From Cellulomonas sp. S1-8 (GTDB lineage Bacteria > Actinomycetota > Actinomycetes > Actinomycetales > Cellulomonadaceae): a stretch of 64,000 nucleotides of DNA. Position 1 is the stretch's first letter. Each line of letters begins with the position of its first letter. The DNA lies in assembly GCF_026184235.1 (NCBI RefSeq), contig NZ_CP110806.1:2790001-2854000 (forward strand). The letters run 5' to 3'. The position numbers and the translations under genes were made by a program. The notes beneath the pieces were generated by a model that saw only the letters and a program-made list of their open reading frames with translations, had not been told where the DNA came from and did not search any database. Shown here piece by piece: positions 10,305 to 18,586 of this stretch.

Positions 10305-10322
10305 CACCAGCGCTCGGTACGT

Positions 10323-10370
10323 CCGTTCCGGTGAATGCGATGCCCGTTGTCACGACGTTCACCGGAACGG
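10323..10370. repeat. 13-bp inverted repeat, 22-base spacer
   Basis: Arms at 10323-10335 and 10358-10370 are exact reverse complements with core TTCCGGTGAA / TTCACCGGAA. It lies 18 bases after the RgpF fusion stop and 85 bases before the next start. It could be a terminator without a U tract or a two-site operator for the secreted-protein gene. The long spacer makes a simple terminator less typical. Confidence 0.6.
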
Positions 10371-10454
10371 GCACGGGAAGGGTCGCCCGCGCCCTATCGT
10401 GGGACGCCGCGCGCACGCCGTGCCGCGTGCATCGTCTTGTGTAGGAGGAACTTC

Positions 10455-11468
10455 GTGCGCTCTCGCACCCTGACCAGGTCGGCCCTGGTCCTCGCCCTCG
10501 CCCTCGGGCTCGGTGGCGCCGCCGGCACCACCGCCGTCGCCGCCGAGACACCCACGCTCCAGAAGCTCACCTCCGAGGTCGGGCCCTCCGCCGAGGGCTC
10601 GGTCCGGTCCTCGGCCGTCGAGGCCACCCACCTCGGTCAGCCCGACGCGGAGTGGACGACGTTCCGCAACCTCAACATCAGCCGCCTCGGCTGGGGCGCC
10701 AACCCGGTCGTCCGCAACGGCAACCTGGACACCGTGGCCTACAACTGGCTGGCCGGCCAGACCTCCACCTACGAGCCGCAGCTCGACCCGAACGTCGAGT
10801 CGAAGGTGCCCGCCGGCTCCAACGGCGGCGTGGAGCTCATGTACGTGTGGGAGAACTCCTCCGACATGGACACGTTCCTCCAGCTGGTCGCCGAGGCGCT
10901 CGACGCCGACGCGGTCGACGCGAACCTCACCGACTCGGGCATCGCGATCGCGCAGTCGTCCTACGGGCTGTTCGCGTACCTCCTCGTGCTCGAGTACCCC
11001 CACAGCACGGCGCAGGCCGGTGAGCTCCCCCTCTACCGGTTCTACAAGCCGAGCGCGGGGACGCACTTCTACTCGACGTCGGCCGCCGAGCGGAACAACG
11101 TCATCGGCATGCCCGAGTACCGCTACGAGGGTCTGATCGCCTACATCAAGGGCCCGAACGAGTCGCCGACCTCGACGACGCTGCAGAACCTCAACCGGTT
11201 CTACCTGGCCTCGGCCGGCACGCACTTCTACACGTCCTCGCCCGCCGAGTACGCGGCGGTCCTGACCTACCCGCAGTACTCGCTGGACGGCGTCGCGGGG
11301 CGCGTCTCCGCCGTCCCCGGCACGGGCCTGACGGCCATGCACCGCTTCTTCCTGCCGCGGTCCGGGACGCACTTCTACACCGCGAACGCCTCCGAGGTGG
11401 AGACGGTCAAGGGGATCCCGGGCTACTCGTACGAGGGTGTCGCGTACTACCTGCGCGTCGCCAACTGA
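10455..11468 (+). CDS. Secreted protein with CAP-like region and three GTHFY repeats (DUF5648-type)
   Basis: The start is GTG at 10455, behind a strong AGGAGGA at 10443-10449; an upstream in-frame start at 10335 lies in an inverted repeat and has no ribosome site. The 337-residue product has a clear Sec signal peptide ending near the AVAAE site around residue 30. Residues about 60-190 loosely resemble a divergent CAP/SCP fold (the VPAGSNGGVELMYVWENS stretch), which I hold only weakly. Residues 195-337 contain three roughly 47-residue repeats, each with RFY or RFF followed by GTHFY(S/T), of the DUF5648 type found in extracellular actinobacterial proteins. Function is unknown; presumably it acts at the cell surface. 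A perfect hairpin follows the stop. Confidence 0.8.
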   Translation: MRSRTLTRSALVLALALGLGGAAGTTAVAAETPTLQKLTSEVGPSAEGSVRSSAVEATHLGQPDAEWTTFRNLNISRLGWGANPVVRNGNLDTVAYNWLAGQTSTYEPQLDPNVESKVPAGSNGGVELMYVWENSSDMDTFLQLVAEALDADAVDANLTDSGIAIAQSSYGLFAYLLVLEYPHSTAQAGELPLYRFYKPSAGTHFYSTSAAERNNVIGMPEYRYEGLIAYIKGPNESPTSTTLQNLNRFYLASAGTHFYTSSPAEYAAVLTYPQYSLDGVAGRVSAVPGTGLTAMHRFFLPRSGTHFYTANASEVETVKGIPGYSYEGVAYYLRVAN

Positions 11469-11483
11469 CCCAGCCCAGCCCCG

Positions 11484-11522
11484 CCGTCGGGCGCGTCCGC
11501 ACCACGCGGACGCGCCCGACGG
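11484..11522. terminator. Bidirectional hairpin terminator
   Basis: A perfect 17-bp stem (11484-11500 with 11506-11522) and 5-base loop lies between the convergent secreted-protein gene and rfbD. There is no U tract, as is common in high-GC actinobacteria. Confidence 0.8.
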
Positions 11523-11604
11523 TGCGTCCGGGGGGCTCCGGCAGCGCGATCAGGGTCGATCTGCGCTCTCCGGGTCGACCTGCGCCCGGCGTCGACCCGT
11601 CCGG

Positions 11605-12459
11605 TCAGGGTCGACCGGCGAGCACCTCGTCCGCAGCCACGCGCCAGCGCTCGGCCCAGTCGCCCACGGGGGCCACGCCCGCACGCACGAGCGCCTCGTG
11701 GCCGAGCACGGAGTACGCGGGGCGGGGCGCGGGGCGCGCGGCGCCCTCGCTGGTCGTCGGCGCGACGATCGCGGGGTCCATGCCTGCGGCCTCGACCACC
11801 GCACGCGCGAACCCGTACCAGGTCGTCTCACCCGACGACGTGCCGTGGTACGTCCCGCTGGGCGCGCCGGCGTCGACGAGGCGCACGACCAGGTCGGCGA
11901 GGTCGCGCGTCCACGTCGGCTGACCGCGCTGGTCGTCCACGACCTGCAGGGCGCCGCGCTCGGCAGCCGCCCGGGCGATCGTCCGGGGGAAGCACGGACC
12001 GCCGGCACCGTAGAGCCAGGCCGTGCGCACGATCAGGTGGTCGGGCGCCTCCGCGCGCACGGCCCACTCACCGGCGAGCTTGGTCCGGCCGTACGCGGAG
12101 CGCGGCGCCGCGGCGTCGTCCTCGCCGTACGGCACGTCCGCGTGGCCGTCGAAGACGTAGTCCGTCGAGATCTGGACCAGGCGCGCGCCGGCGCGGTGCG
12201 CCGCGCGCGCGAGGTGCTGCGGACCCACGGCGTTGACGGTGAACGCCGCCGCCTCCTGCGCCTCGGCAGGGTCGACGGCCGTCCAGGCCGCGCAGTTCAC
12301 GACCACGTCGTGCCCCGCCACCGCCGACCCCACCGCGGCGGGGTCCGTGATGTCGAGGACCTCACGGTCCACGGCGGTGACGTCGTCGCCCCGCGACACC
12401 AGGAGGTCGACCACGTCCTGCGCGAGCATCCCCGACGACCCTGCGACCAACCAGCGCAC
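11605..12459 (-). CDS. rfbD: dTDP-4-dehydrorhamnose reductase
   Basis: RmlD/RfbD catalyses the last step of dTDP-L-rhamnose synthesis, reducing dTDP-4-dehydro-L-rhamnose with NAD(P)H in the cytoplasm. The 284-residue product has the dinucleotide motif LVAGSSGML at its N-terminus, STDYVFDG, the catalytic YGRTK, and RTAWLYG, all hallmarks of the family at normal length. I chose GTG at 12459 because GGGAG stands just upstream and the protein then begins right before the first beta strand; a GTG at 12486 would add nine residues. It is transcribed divergently from rfbC across a 94-base gap, a common rml arrangement. rfbB lies about 28 kb away in the same locus and rfbA is not in the window. Confidence 0.93.
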   Translation of the reverse strand: MRWLVAGSSGMLAQDVVDLLVSRGDDVTAVDREVLDITDPAAVGSAVAGHDVVVNCAAWTAVDPAEAQEAAAFTVNAVGPQHLARAAHRAGARLVQISTDYVFDGHADVPYGEDDAAAPRSAYGRTKLAGEWAVRAEAPDHLIVRTAWLYGAGGPCFPRTIARAAAERGALQVVDDQRGQPTWTRDLADLVVRLVDAGAPSGTYHGTSSGETTWYGFARAVVEAAGMDPAIVAPTTSEGAARPAPRPAYSVLGHEALVRAGVAPVGDWAERWRVAADEVLAGRP

Positions 12460-12495
12460 GACTCTCCCACTCTCGACCGTCCCCACCGAGGCGTG

Positions 12496-12518
12496 AGCCT
12501 ACCGCCCGCCGTTAGGGT
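12496..12518. promoter_or_regulatory. Divergent -10 boxes for rfbD and rfbC
   Basis: TAGGCT on the minus strand (12501-12496) faces rfbD, and TAGGGT on the plus strand (12513-12518) faces rfbC. Both fit the actinobacterial TANNNT -10 pattern. No convincing -35 box was seen. Confidence 0.45.
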
Positions 12519-12553
12519 GGGCGCGATACCGACCGATTCGCAGGAGGATCCCC

Positions 12554-13171
12554 GTGCAGTTCCGCGAGCTCCAGGTGCCCGGCGCCTGGGAGATCACGCC
12601 GAAGCAGTTCCCGGACCCCCGTGGGGTCTTCCTCGAGTGGTTCAAGGACGAGGCCTTCGCGGACGCCGTGGGGCACCGTCTGGACCTGCAGCAGGCGAAC
12701 TGCTCGGTGTCCGCCGCCGGGGTGCTGCGCGGCATCCACTTCGCGGACGTCCCCCCGGGACAGGCCAAGTACGTCACGTGCGCCACGGGTGCGGTGCTCG
12801 ACGTCGTCGTCGACATCCGCGTCGGCTCCCCGACGTTCGGCCAGTGGGACTCCGTGCTGCTGGACGACGTCGACCGGCGCGCCATCTACCTGTCCGAGGG
12901 CCTGGGGCACGCGTTCGTGAGCCTCGAGGACGGCTCGACGGTGATGTACCTGTGCTCGACGGGCTACGCACCGGGCCGGGAGCACGGGATCCACCCGCTG
13001 GACCCGGAGATCGGCATCGCGTGGCCGACGACGGACCGCGCCGGGCGTCCGCTCACCCCGCTGCTGTCCGACAAGGACGCGGCGGCCCCCGGCCTCGCCG
13101 AGGCGCGCGACGCCGGCCTCCTGCCCGACGCCCACGTCGTCGAGGAGTACGTGCGCAGCCTGCGGGCCTGA
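12554..13171 (+). CDS. rfbC: dTDP-4-dehydrorhamnose 3,5-epimerase
   Basis: RmlC/RfbC converts dTDP-4-keto-6-deoxy-glucose to dTDP-4-keto-L-rhamnose. The 205-residue product is a single cupin-type domain of normal length. Visible family motifs are FPDPRGVFLEWF, VLRGIHF with His62 as the expected catalytic base, QAKYVTCATGAVLDVVVDIR, and GLGHAFVSLEDG. The GTG start follows AGGAGG at 12542-12547. It is read away from rfbD, with which it supplies rhamnose for the surface polymer. No oddities were seen. Confidence 0.95.
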   Translation: MQFRELQVPGAWEITPKQFPDPRGVFLEWFKDEAFADAVGHRLDLQQANCSVSAAGVLRGIHFADVPPGQAKYVTCATGAVLDVVVDIRVGSPTFGQWDSVLLDDVDRRAIYLSEGLGHAFVSLEDGSTVMYLCSTGYAPGREHGIHPLDPEIGIAWPTTDRAGRPLTPLLSDKDAAAPGLAEARDAGLLPDAHVVEEYVRSLRA

Positions 13172-13273
13172 CACGCCGTCCCGGCGCCCCATCCCGACTG
13201 CGGCCGTCCCGGCTGTCACGATGGAGTGACGCCGCGCGCCTGCGCGGCGGGCCTGCGACCGGAACGAGGCGTC

Positions 13274-16069
13274 ATGCGCGGATCCCGACCCAGGGTCGCG
13301 CTCCGCGTGACCGCCGCGCTCCTGGCCGGTGTGCTGGTGCCCGCCGCGGGCGTTCCCGTCGCCGCCTCCGCAGTCGCCGCAGCGCCCGAGGCGTCCGACG
13401 CGGCTGCCGGCACGACCGCCGAGGCCTCGCGACCGCTGTCCGTGCAGGAGCTCGACCTCACGGGCACGGCCCCGGCGGCCGAGGCCGGCGGCGAGCAGTC
13501 CCGCGCGCTGAGCGTTCCGGTCGAGGCGGACGTCCTCACGCAGGAGCTCGACACGGACGCGTTCTCGGTGCTCGGCGTCACCTGGGACGCCGGTCCGACG
13601 GGCGTGACCGTCGACTACCGCGTCCGCGTCGACGGGCAGTGGACGGACTGGCAGCAGACCGAGGGCGGGGACGTCGCGGCCGACGACGACCGCGCCGAGT
13701 CCGGCCTGGACGACGCCCGTGACGGCACGGACCCGATCGTGGCGGTCGGCGCGGACGGGCTGCAGCTGCGCGCCGACGCGGCCGAGGGCACCGTGACGGG
13801 GCTCAAGGCCGTGCTCGTCGACCCGGGCGTCCGGACGACGGACGCGACGACCGTCTCCGCGGTCCCCGTGCCGGGCGCCCCGGCGATGATCGACCGGGCC
13901 GGCTGGGGTGCCGACGAGTCGTTGCGCACGTGCTCGCCCGACCTGTCGACCACGGTGCGTGCCGCCGCGGTGCACCACAGCGCCTCGAGCAACTCCTACG
14001 GGGCGGCGGACGTCCCGGCCATCATCCGCGGCTTCTACGCCTACCACACGCGCCCCGAGTCGGACGGCGGTCGCGGCTGGTGCGACATCGGCTACAACTT
14101 CCTCGTCGACAAGTTCGGCCGGTTGTTCGAGGGGCGCGCGGGCGGCGTGACCGCCTCCGTCGTGGGTGTCCACACCGGCGGCTTCAACAGCCAGACGTTC
14201 GGCATCGCCGCCATCGGCGAGTACGGTGCCGCCGGCGTCCCGGACCCGCTCGCGGACGCGCTGGCCTCGCTCATCGCCTGGAAGTTCTCGATCCACGGCA
14301 TCCGGGCGGGTGTCGACATCTCCATGGTGTCGGGGGGCGGTGCGTCGCGCTTCCCGGCGGGGACCGTGGTCTCGATGTCGACGATCTTCGGGCACCGCGA
14401 CGCGCAGACCACGTCCTGCCCCGGTCAGAACCTGTACAACCTCCTGCCCTACCTGCGCACGCGCGTCGCCGAGCTCGCCAACGCTGCCGTGGACGTCTCG
14501 CCCCGCGGGGTCTGGGACGCGGTGACCACCGGCTCCGGGTCCTTCACGGTCACCGGCTGGGCGCTCGACCCGCAGACGCCCGACCCCATCGTGGTCGAGG
14601 TCTGGACCGCCGGCGTGCCGAGCACCGTCCTGGCGGACCTGTCCCGCCCCGACGTCGCCGCCGTCTACCCGGGACTCGGGGACCGCCACGGCTTCCGGCT
14701 CGAGGTGCCCGTCGCCGCCGGCAGCTGGCCGGTGTGCCTCGCGGCCGTCAACGTGGCCGACGGCACGACCGTGTCGCTGGGGTGCCGCACCGTGACCGTG
14801 CGCAACGCGGCACCCGTCGGCGTCGTCGACGCCGTCGCGGTCAGCGCCACGGGGGTCGTGGTGACGGGGTGGACGCTCGACCCCGACTCGTCCGCCTCGA
14901 CGCAGGCGCACATCTACATCGGCGGCGTCGGGGTCGCGGTCGCGGCCGACCTGTCGCGGCCGGACATCGCGGCCGTCTACGGCAAGGGCGACCGCCACGG
15001 CTTCCGGCACGAGCGCGCGCTCCCGGTCGGCGAGCACGAGGTGTGCACCTTCGGCACCGACGCGGGCAGCGGCCCCGCGACGCTGCTCGACTGCCGCCGC
15101 GTCGTCGTCGGCACACCCGTCCCCCGCACCCCGCCGGTCGGGGCGATCGACGCCCTGACCGCGACCAACTCGACCATCACGGTCTCCGGCTGGACGTTCG
15201 ACCCCGACACCCCGGGGCCCACGCAGGTGCACGTCTACATCGACGGCGTCGGGGTGGCGCTGCCGGCGAACCGGTCACGCCCGGACGTCGCCGCGGCATA
15301 CCAGCGCGACGGTCGCACCGGGTACCGCCACACCGCGGACGCCGCCCCGGGCAGCCACGCCGTCTGCGTGCACGGCATCAACACCGGGCAGGGCAACCAC
15401 ACGCTGCTCGGCTGCCGGACGGTCGTGGTGCCAGACGTGGCACCGATCGGTGTGCTCGAGCAGGTCGTCCCCGACAACACCGGGTTCACGCTGGGCGGGT
15501 GGACCCTGGACACCGACACCCCGAACCGGACGACGCAGGTCCACGTGTACGTGGACGGGGTCGGCGTCGCGCTGCAGGCGGACCGGTCACGGCCGGACGT
15601 CGCCGCGGCGTACGGGTCGGGTGCGGCCCGCGGCTTCTCCCACCGGGTCGCCGCCCGACCCGGCCCGCACGCGCTGTGCGTCTACGCGATCAACACCGCC
15701 GCCGCCGGACCCCACACGCTGCTGCAGTGCCGCACCGTCGTGGTCCCCGACCGACGGCCCCTGGGCGTGGTCGACTCCGTGACGGTGGCGCGCGGCGCCG
15801 TGACCGTGCGGGGCTGGGCCTTCGACCCGGACACCCCCCGCGCGACCGCGCCGGTGCACGTCTACGTCGACGGCGTCGGTCACGCCGTCGTGGCGGACCG
15901 CTCCCGGCCCGACGTCGGCGCGGTGTACGGCGGCGTGGGCGACCGGCACGGCCTCGTTGCCACGGTCCCGGCACCGAGCGGGCGACGGCAGGTGTGCACG
16001 TTCGCGATCAACACCGTCGGGGGCGACGACCACACCCTGCTGGACTGCCGGGTGGTCCAGGTCCCCTGA
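13274..16069 (+). CDS. Secreted N-acetylmuramoyl-L-alanine amidase (PGRP/Amidase_2) with five C-terminal repeats
   Basis: A 931-residue exported protein. ATG at 13274 follows a GAGG-containing site and begins a signal peptide with an Arg-rich start, a hydrophobic core and Ala-rich cleavage region near residue 35. Residues about 60-190 form a beta-rich domain common before actinobacterial amidase domains. Residues about 200-400 are the zinc amidase with RAGWGADES, His234-His235, IGYNFLVD, and GHRD...SCPG with His374 and Cys382 as expected zinc ligands. Residues 410-931 are five repeats of 103-107 residues, each with a GW(T/A)(L/F)D core, SRPDVAA and two Cys. It should cut the amide bond between MurNAc and the stem peptide. 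The repeats are shared with the gene at 29804. Confidence 0.92.
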   Translation: MRGSRPRVALRVTAALLAGVLVPAAGVPVAASAVAAAPEASDAAAGTTAEASRPLSVQELDLTGTAPAAEAGGEQSRALSVPVEADVLTQELDTDAFSVLGVTWDAGPTGVTVDYRVRVDGQWTDWQQTEGGDVAADDDRAESGLDDARDGTDPIVAVGADGLQLRADAAEGTVTGLKAVLVDPGVRTTDATTVSAVPVPGAPAMIDRAGWGADESLRTCSPDLSTTVRAAAVHHSASSNSYGAADVPAIIRGFYAYHTRPESDGGRGWCDIGYNFLVDKFGRLFEGRAGGVTASVVGVHTGGFNSQTFGIAAIGEYGAAGVPDPLADALASLIAWKFSIHGIRAGVDISMVSGGGASRFPAGTVVSMSTIFGHRDAQTTSCPGQNLYNLLPYLRTRVAELANAAVDVSPRGVWDAVTTGSGSFTVTGWALDPQTPDPIVVEVWTAGVPSTVLADLSRPDVAAVYPGLGDRHGFRLEVPVAAGSWPVCLAAVNVADGTTVSLGCRTVTVRNAAPVGVVDAVAVSATGVVVTGWTLDPDSSASTQAHIYIGGVGVAVAADLSRPDIAAVYGKGDRHGFRHERALPVGEHEVCTFGTDAGSGPATLLDCRRVVVGTPVPRTPPVGAIDALTATNSTITVSGWTFDPDTPGPTQVHVYIDGVGVALPANRSRPDVAAAYQRDGRTGYRHTADAAPGSHAVCVHGINTGQGNHTLLGCRTVVVPDVAPIGVLEQVVPDNTGFTLGGWTLDTDTPNRTTQVHVYVDGVGVALQADRSRPDVAAAYGSGAARGFSHRVAARPGPHALCVYAINTAAAGPHTLLQCRTVVVPDRRPLGVVDSVTVARGAVTVRGWAFDPDTPRATAPVHVYVDGVGHAVVADRSRPDVGAVYGGVGDRHGLVATVPAPSGRRQVCTFAINTVGGDDHTLLDCRVVQVP
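14501..16066 (+). repeat. Five tandem 103-107-residue protein repeats (amidase C-terminus)
   Basis: Units begin at 14501, 14813, 15134, 15443 and 15758, each at a Pro of a P(V/I/L)G or PRG motif. Shared elements are GW.(L/F)D, HVY(V/I)DGVG, the block A(D/N).SRPD(V/I), a Cys in VC, then LL.CR. The two Cys, about 18-20 residues apart, suggest one disulfide per unit. The first unit is the most diverged. Confidence 0.9.
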
Positions 16070-16073
16070 CGGG

Positions 16074-17213
16074 TCAGCGCCGCGCGGCGCGCCGGTACGA
16101 CTCGGCGTGCCGCGCCGCCGACGCCGCCCAGGTGAAGGTCGCGGCCCGCTCGCGGGCCGCGTGCGAGAGCCGGTGGCGCTCGTCCTCGTCCGCCAGCAGC
16201 GCGCCGAGCGCGTCCGCGATGGAATCGACGTCCACGTCGCAGTACGCGACGGCGTCGCCGCCGACCTCCGCGAGGGACAGCTCGCGCGTCGTCAGCACCG
16301 CGGCGCCGCAGGCCATCGCCTCGAGCACCGGCAGCCCGAAGCCCTCACCCTTGCTCGGGTAGGCCACGACCTCGGCGCCGGACAGGTAGCCCGCGAGGTC
16401 ATCGAACGCGAGGTAGCCCGGGCGCAGCAGGGTCAGACCCGCCGGGACGGCGGCGACCGCCGGGTCGACCTCGGTGTCCCAGCCGCGTCCCCCGGCCAGC
16501 ACGAGCGCCGGGGGGTCCGGTGTGCCCGCGCACACGCGCACCCAGGCACGCACCAGCGCGGGGACGTTCTTGCGGGGCTCGAGCGTGCCGAGGAACGCCA
16601 CCCAGCGCCGCCCCTCCAGCCCGAGGACGCGCGCCACACGCTCCCGCTCCGGTGCGTCGACCTGGCGGAACGCCTCGGCGTCGACACCGTGCGCCGCGAC
16701 GACGATCGCGTCGCCGTCGGCGGACGTCACGCGCGCCACCTCGCGGCGCGTCGCCTGCGACGGCACGACCAGGACGGCGGCCCGCCGCGCGGCGATGCGG
16801 ATCCAGGTGCGGAAGAACCGGCCCTTGAGCGCGGAGTGCAGCTCGGGGTGGCTGAAGAACGTGGCATCGTGCAGCGTCACCACCACGGGCCGACGCGTGA
16901 GCAGCGGCATCGTGTAGTGCGGGCTGTGGACGACGTCCGCACCGACGCGACGGGCCAGCACCGGCAGGGCGACCTGCTCCCACACCAGGCGCACGGGTCG
17001 GGACCGCACCGACGCCGGAGCGGCGATCACGCGCGCACCGGCCAGCCGGTCGCGCAGCTGCGCCACGTCGCGCTGCTGCGCGACGACGACGAGGTCGATG
17101 CCCGCGGCTGCGAGCTCCGGCAACAGGTCGTCGAGGTAGCGTCCGACGCCACCCCGGTCCGGCGGCACCGCCGTCGCGTCGACCAGGACCCGCACCCGAC
17201 GTCCGTCCGCCAC
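16074..17213 (-). CDS. GT4 family glycosyltransferase
   Basis: A 379-residue cytoplasmic glycosyltransferase of the GT4 (GT-B fold) family. GTG at 17213 is chosen because GGAGG sits six bases upstream. The N-terminus has DATAVPPDRGGVGRYLDDL, a typical acceptor-side glycine loop. The C-terminal half has FLGTLEPRKNV and the donor-site signature KGEGFGLPVLEAMACG (the E-x7-E motif). It ends four bases from the amidase gene, which is convergent. Similar enzymes transfer mannose, rhamnose or other hexoses to lipid-linked glycans; the sugar here is unknown. It is divergent from another GT4 gene of similar layout at 17427, probably an old duplication. Confidence 0.9.
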   Translation of the reverse strand: MADGRRVRVLVDATAVPPDRGGVGRYLDDLLPELAAAGIDLVVVAQQRDVAQLRDRLAGARVIAAPASVRSRPVRLVWEQVALPVLARRVGADVVHSPHYTMPLLTRRPVVVTLHDATFFSHPELHSALKGRFFRTWIRIAARRAAVLVVPSQATRREVARVTSADGDAIVVAAHGVDAEAFRQVDAPERERVARVLGLEGRRWVAFLGTLEPRKNVPALVRAWVRVCAGTPDPPALVLAGGRGWDTEVDPAVAAVPAGLTLLRPGYLAFDDLAGYLSGAEVVAYPSKGEGFGLPVLEAMACGAAVLTTRELSLAEVGGDAVAYCDVDVDSIADALGALLADEDERHRLSHAARERAATFTWAASAARHAESYRRAARR

Positions 17214-17231
17214 CGACAGCCTCCGACCTCT

Positions 17232-17261
17232 CACCCGTACCCGAGAGCGCACCCGTACCCG
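17232..17261. repeat. Two direct copies of a 12-bp element between divergent GT genes
   Basis: CACCCGTACCCG occurs at 17232-17243 and again at 17250-17261, an 18-base period, just upstream of the minus-strand GT start. It may be a regulator site or simple C-rich sequence. The rest of the 213-base gap is C-rich with little structure. Confidence 0.4.
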
Positions 17262-17412
17262 TCGCGCATCCGTGCCCACCGCAGGCCCACCGCATACCCG
17301 CCGGACACCCACCGCCTGCCGGCAGGTGCCCGCCGCACGCACGGCGGCGACCCTCCGCCGACGCGCCAGCCTACGGGCTGCGCTGCCCCGTCCCGGTCGC
17401 TTCGGCGTGCCG

Positions 17413-17418
17413 TAGGCT
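17413..17418 (+). promoter_or_regulatory. -10 box TAGGCT, leaderless start
   Basis: TAGGCT lies eight bases before the GTG at 17427, so transcription should begin at or within a base or two of the start codon. There is no ribosome site. Confidence 0.55.
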
Positions 17419-17426
17419 CGTCCACC

Positions 17427-18554
17427 GTGTCGGTGAGCAGCGCGGACGTCCTCGACGTGGCCATGGTCGTCGAGCAGTGCTGGCAGCCGGTGCCCGGTGG
17501 GTCGGCGACCTACGTCGTCGAGCTCACGCGTGCCCTGGGGCGTCGTGACGACGTCCGGGTGACCGGCGTCCGCGCGGCCCACCGGTCTCCCCCACCCGCC
17601 GACGTGCGCCCCGACGTGCCGACGCGCGCGATCCCGCTGCCGCGGGCCGCGCTCTACGAGGCGTGGCAGCGCACGACCCTGCCCCGCGCCGAGTGGGCCG
17701 TGCGTGGCGCGCAGGTGGTGCACGCCCCGACGTGGGCGGTGCCGGGCACGGCGCGTCCGCTCGTCGTGACCGTCCACGACCTGGCGTTCCTGGACGACCC
17801 CACGCACTTCACGCCGCGCGGCAACGCGTACTTCCGTCGCGCGCTCACGCGGACGCGCGAGCAGGCCGCCGCCGTCGTCGTCCCGTCCCGCGCGACCGCC
17901 GACGCCCTCCTGCAGCACGGGGTCGGCATCGACCGCGTGCACGTCGTGCCGCACGGCGTGCGGGTGCCGCAGGTCGCCGCCGCCCAGGTGGCGCAGGTGC
18001 GCGCACGGCTCGGTCTCGACCGTGACTACCTGCTGTGGGCGGGCACCCTGGAGCCCCGCAAGAACGTGGGACGGCTCGTCGCCGCGTGGTCGGACCTGCC
18101 CGCACCGGCGCCCGACCTGGTCCTCGTCGGTCCGACCGGCTGGGGCGACGTCCGCGTGCCCGACACCGCGCCCCCCGGCGCCCGCGTCCACCTGACGGGG
18201 AGGCTCGACGCGGCGGACCTGCACGCGCTCTACGCGGGGGCGACCGCGTTCGCGTTCCCCTCCCTGCGGGAGGGCTTCGGCATGCCGGTCCTCGAGGCGA
18301 TGGCGCACGGCTGCCCCGTGCTGACGTCGGCTGGCACCGCGTGCGCCGAGGTCGCGGGCGACGCGGCGGTGCTCGTGGACCCGCTCGACGTCGACGCCCT
18401 GGCCGCGGGCCTGCGCGAGGTGCTGGCGGCGGGGACGGACCTCGGGCGGCGAGGAGCCGCCCATGCCGCGGCGTTCACCTGGGACGCGTCCGCCGACGCG
18501 CACACCGCGGTGTACCGCCAGGCGGCCGCCGGGCGGCGGCGCCCCCGGGCCTGA
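17427..18554 (+). CDS. GT4 family glycosyltransferase
   Basis: A 375-residue GT4 (GT-B fold) enzyme. The N-terminal domain has EQCWQPVPGGSATYVVEL and HAPTWAVP. The C-terminal domain has WAGTLEPRKNVGRL and LREGFGMPVLEAMAHG, the expected donor-binding motif. Length is normal for the family. The GTG start is placed by its position eight bases after a TAGGCT -10 box; a second in-frame GTG two codons later would also serve. It resembles the enzymes at 16074 and 37600 (shared GTLEPRKN), so the locus has three related transferases probably adding successive sugars to the same repeat unit. The acceptor and sugar are not known. Confidence 0.9.
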   Translation: MSVSSADVLDVAMVVEQCWQPVPGGSATYVVELTRALGRRDDVRVTGVRAAHRSPPPADVRPDVPTRAIPLPRAALYEAWQRTTLPRAEWAVRGAQVVHAPTWAVPGTARPLVVTVHDLAFLDDPTHFTPRGNAYFRRALTRTREQAAAVVVPSRATADALLQHGVGIDRVHVVPHGVRVPQVAAAQVAQVRARLGLDRDYLLWAGTLEPRKNVGRLVAAWSDLPAPAPDLVLVGPTGWGDVRVPDTAPPGARVHLTGRLDAADLHALYAGATAFAFPSLREGFGMPVLEAMAHGCPVLTSAGTACAEVAGDAAVLVDPLDVDALAAGLREVLAAGTDLGRRGAAHAAAFTWDASADAHTAVYRQAAAGRRRPRA

Positions 18555-18586
18555 CCCGCCCCGGGCCCGACCGGTCCGCCCGCGCG

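Noticed and set aside
12512..15232. 906-residue minus-strand frame opposite rfbC and the amidase
   Set aside because: It spans two genuine plus-strand genes and their gap; composition is shadow-like.
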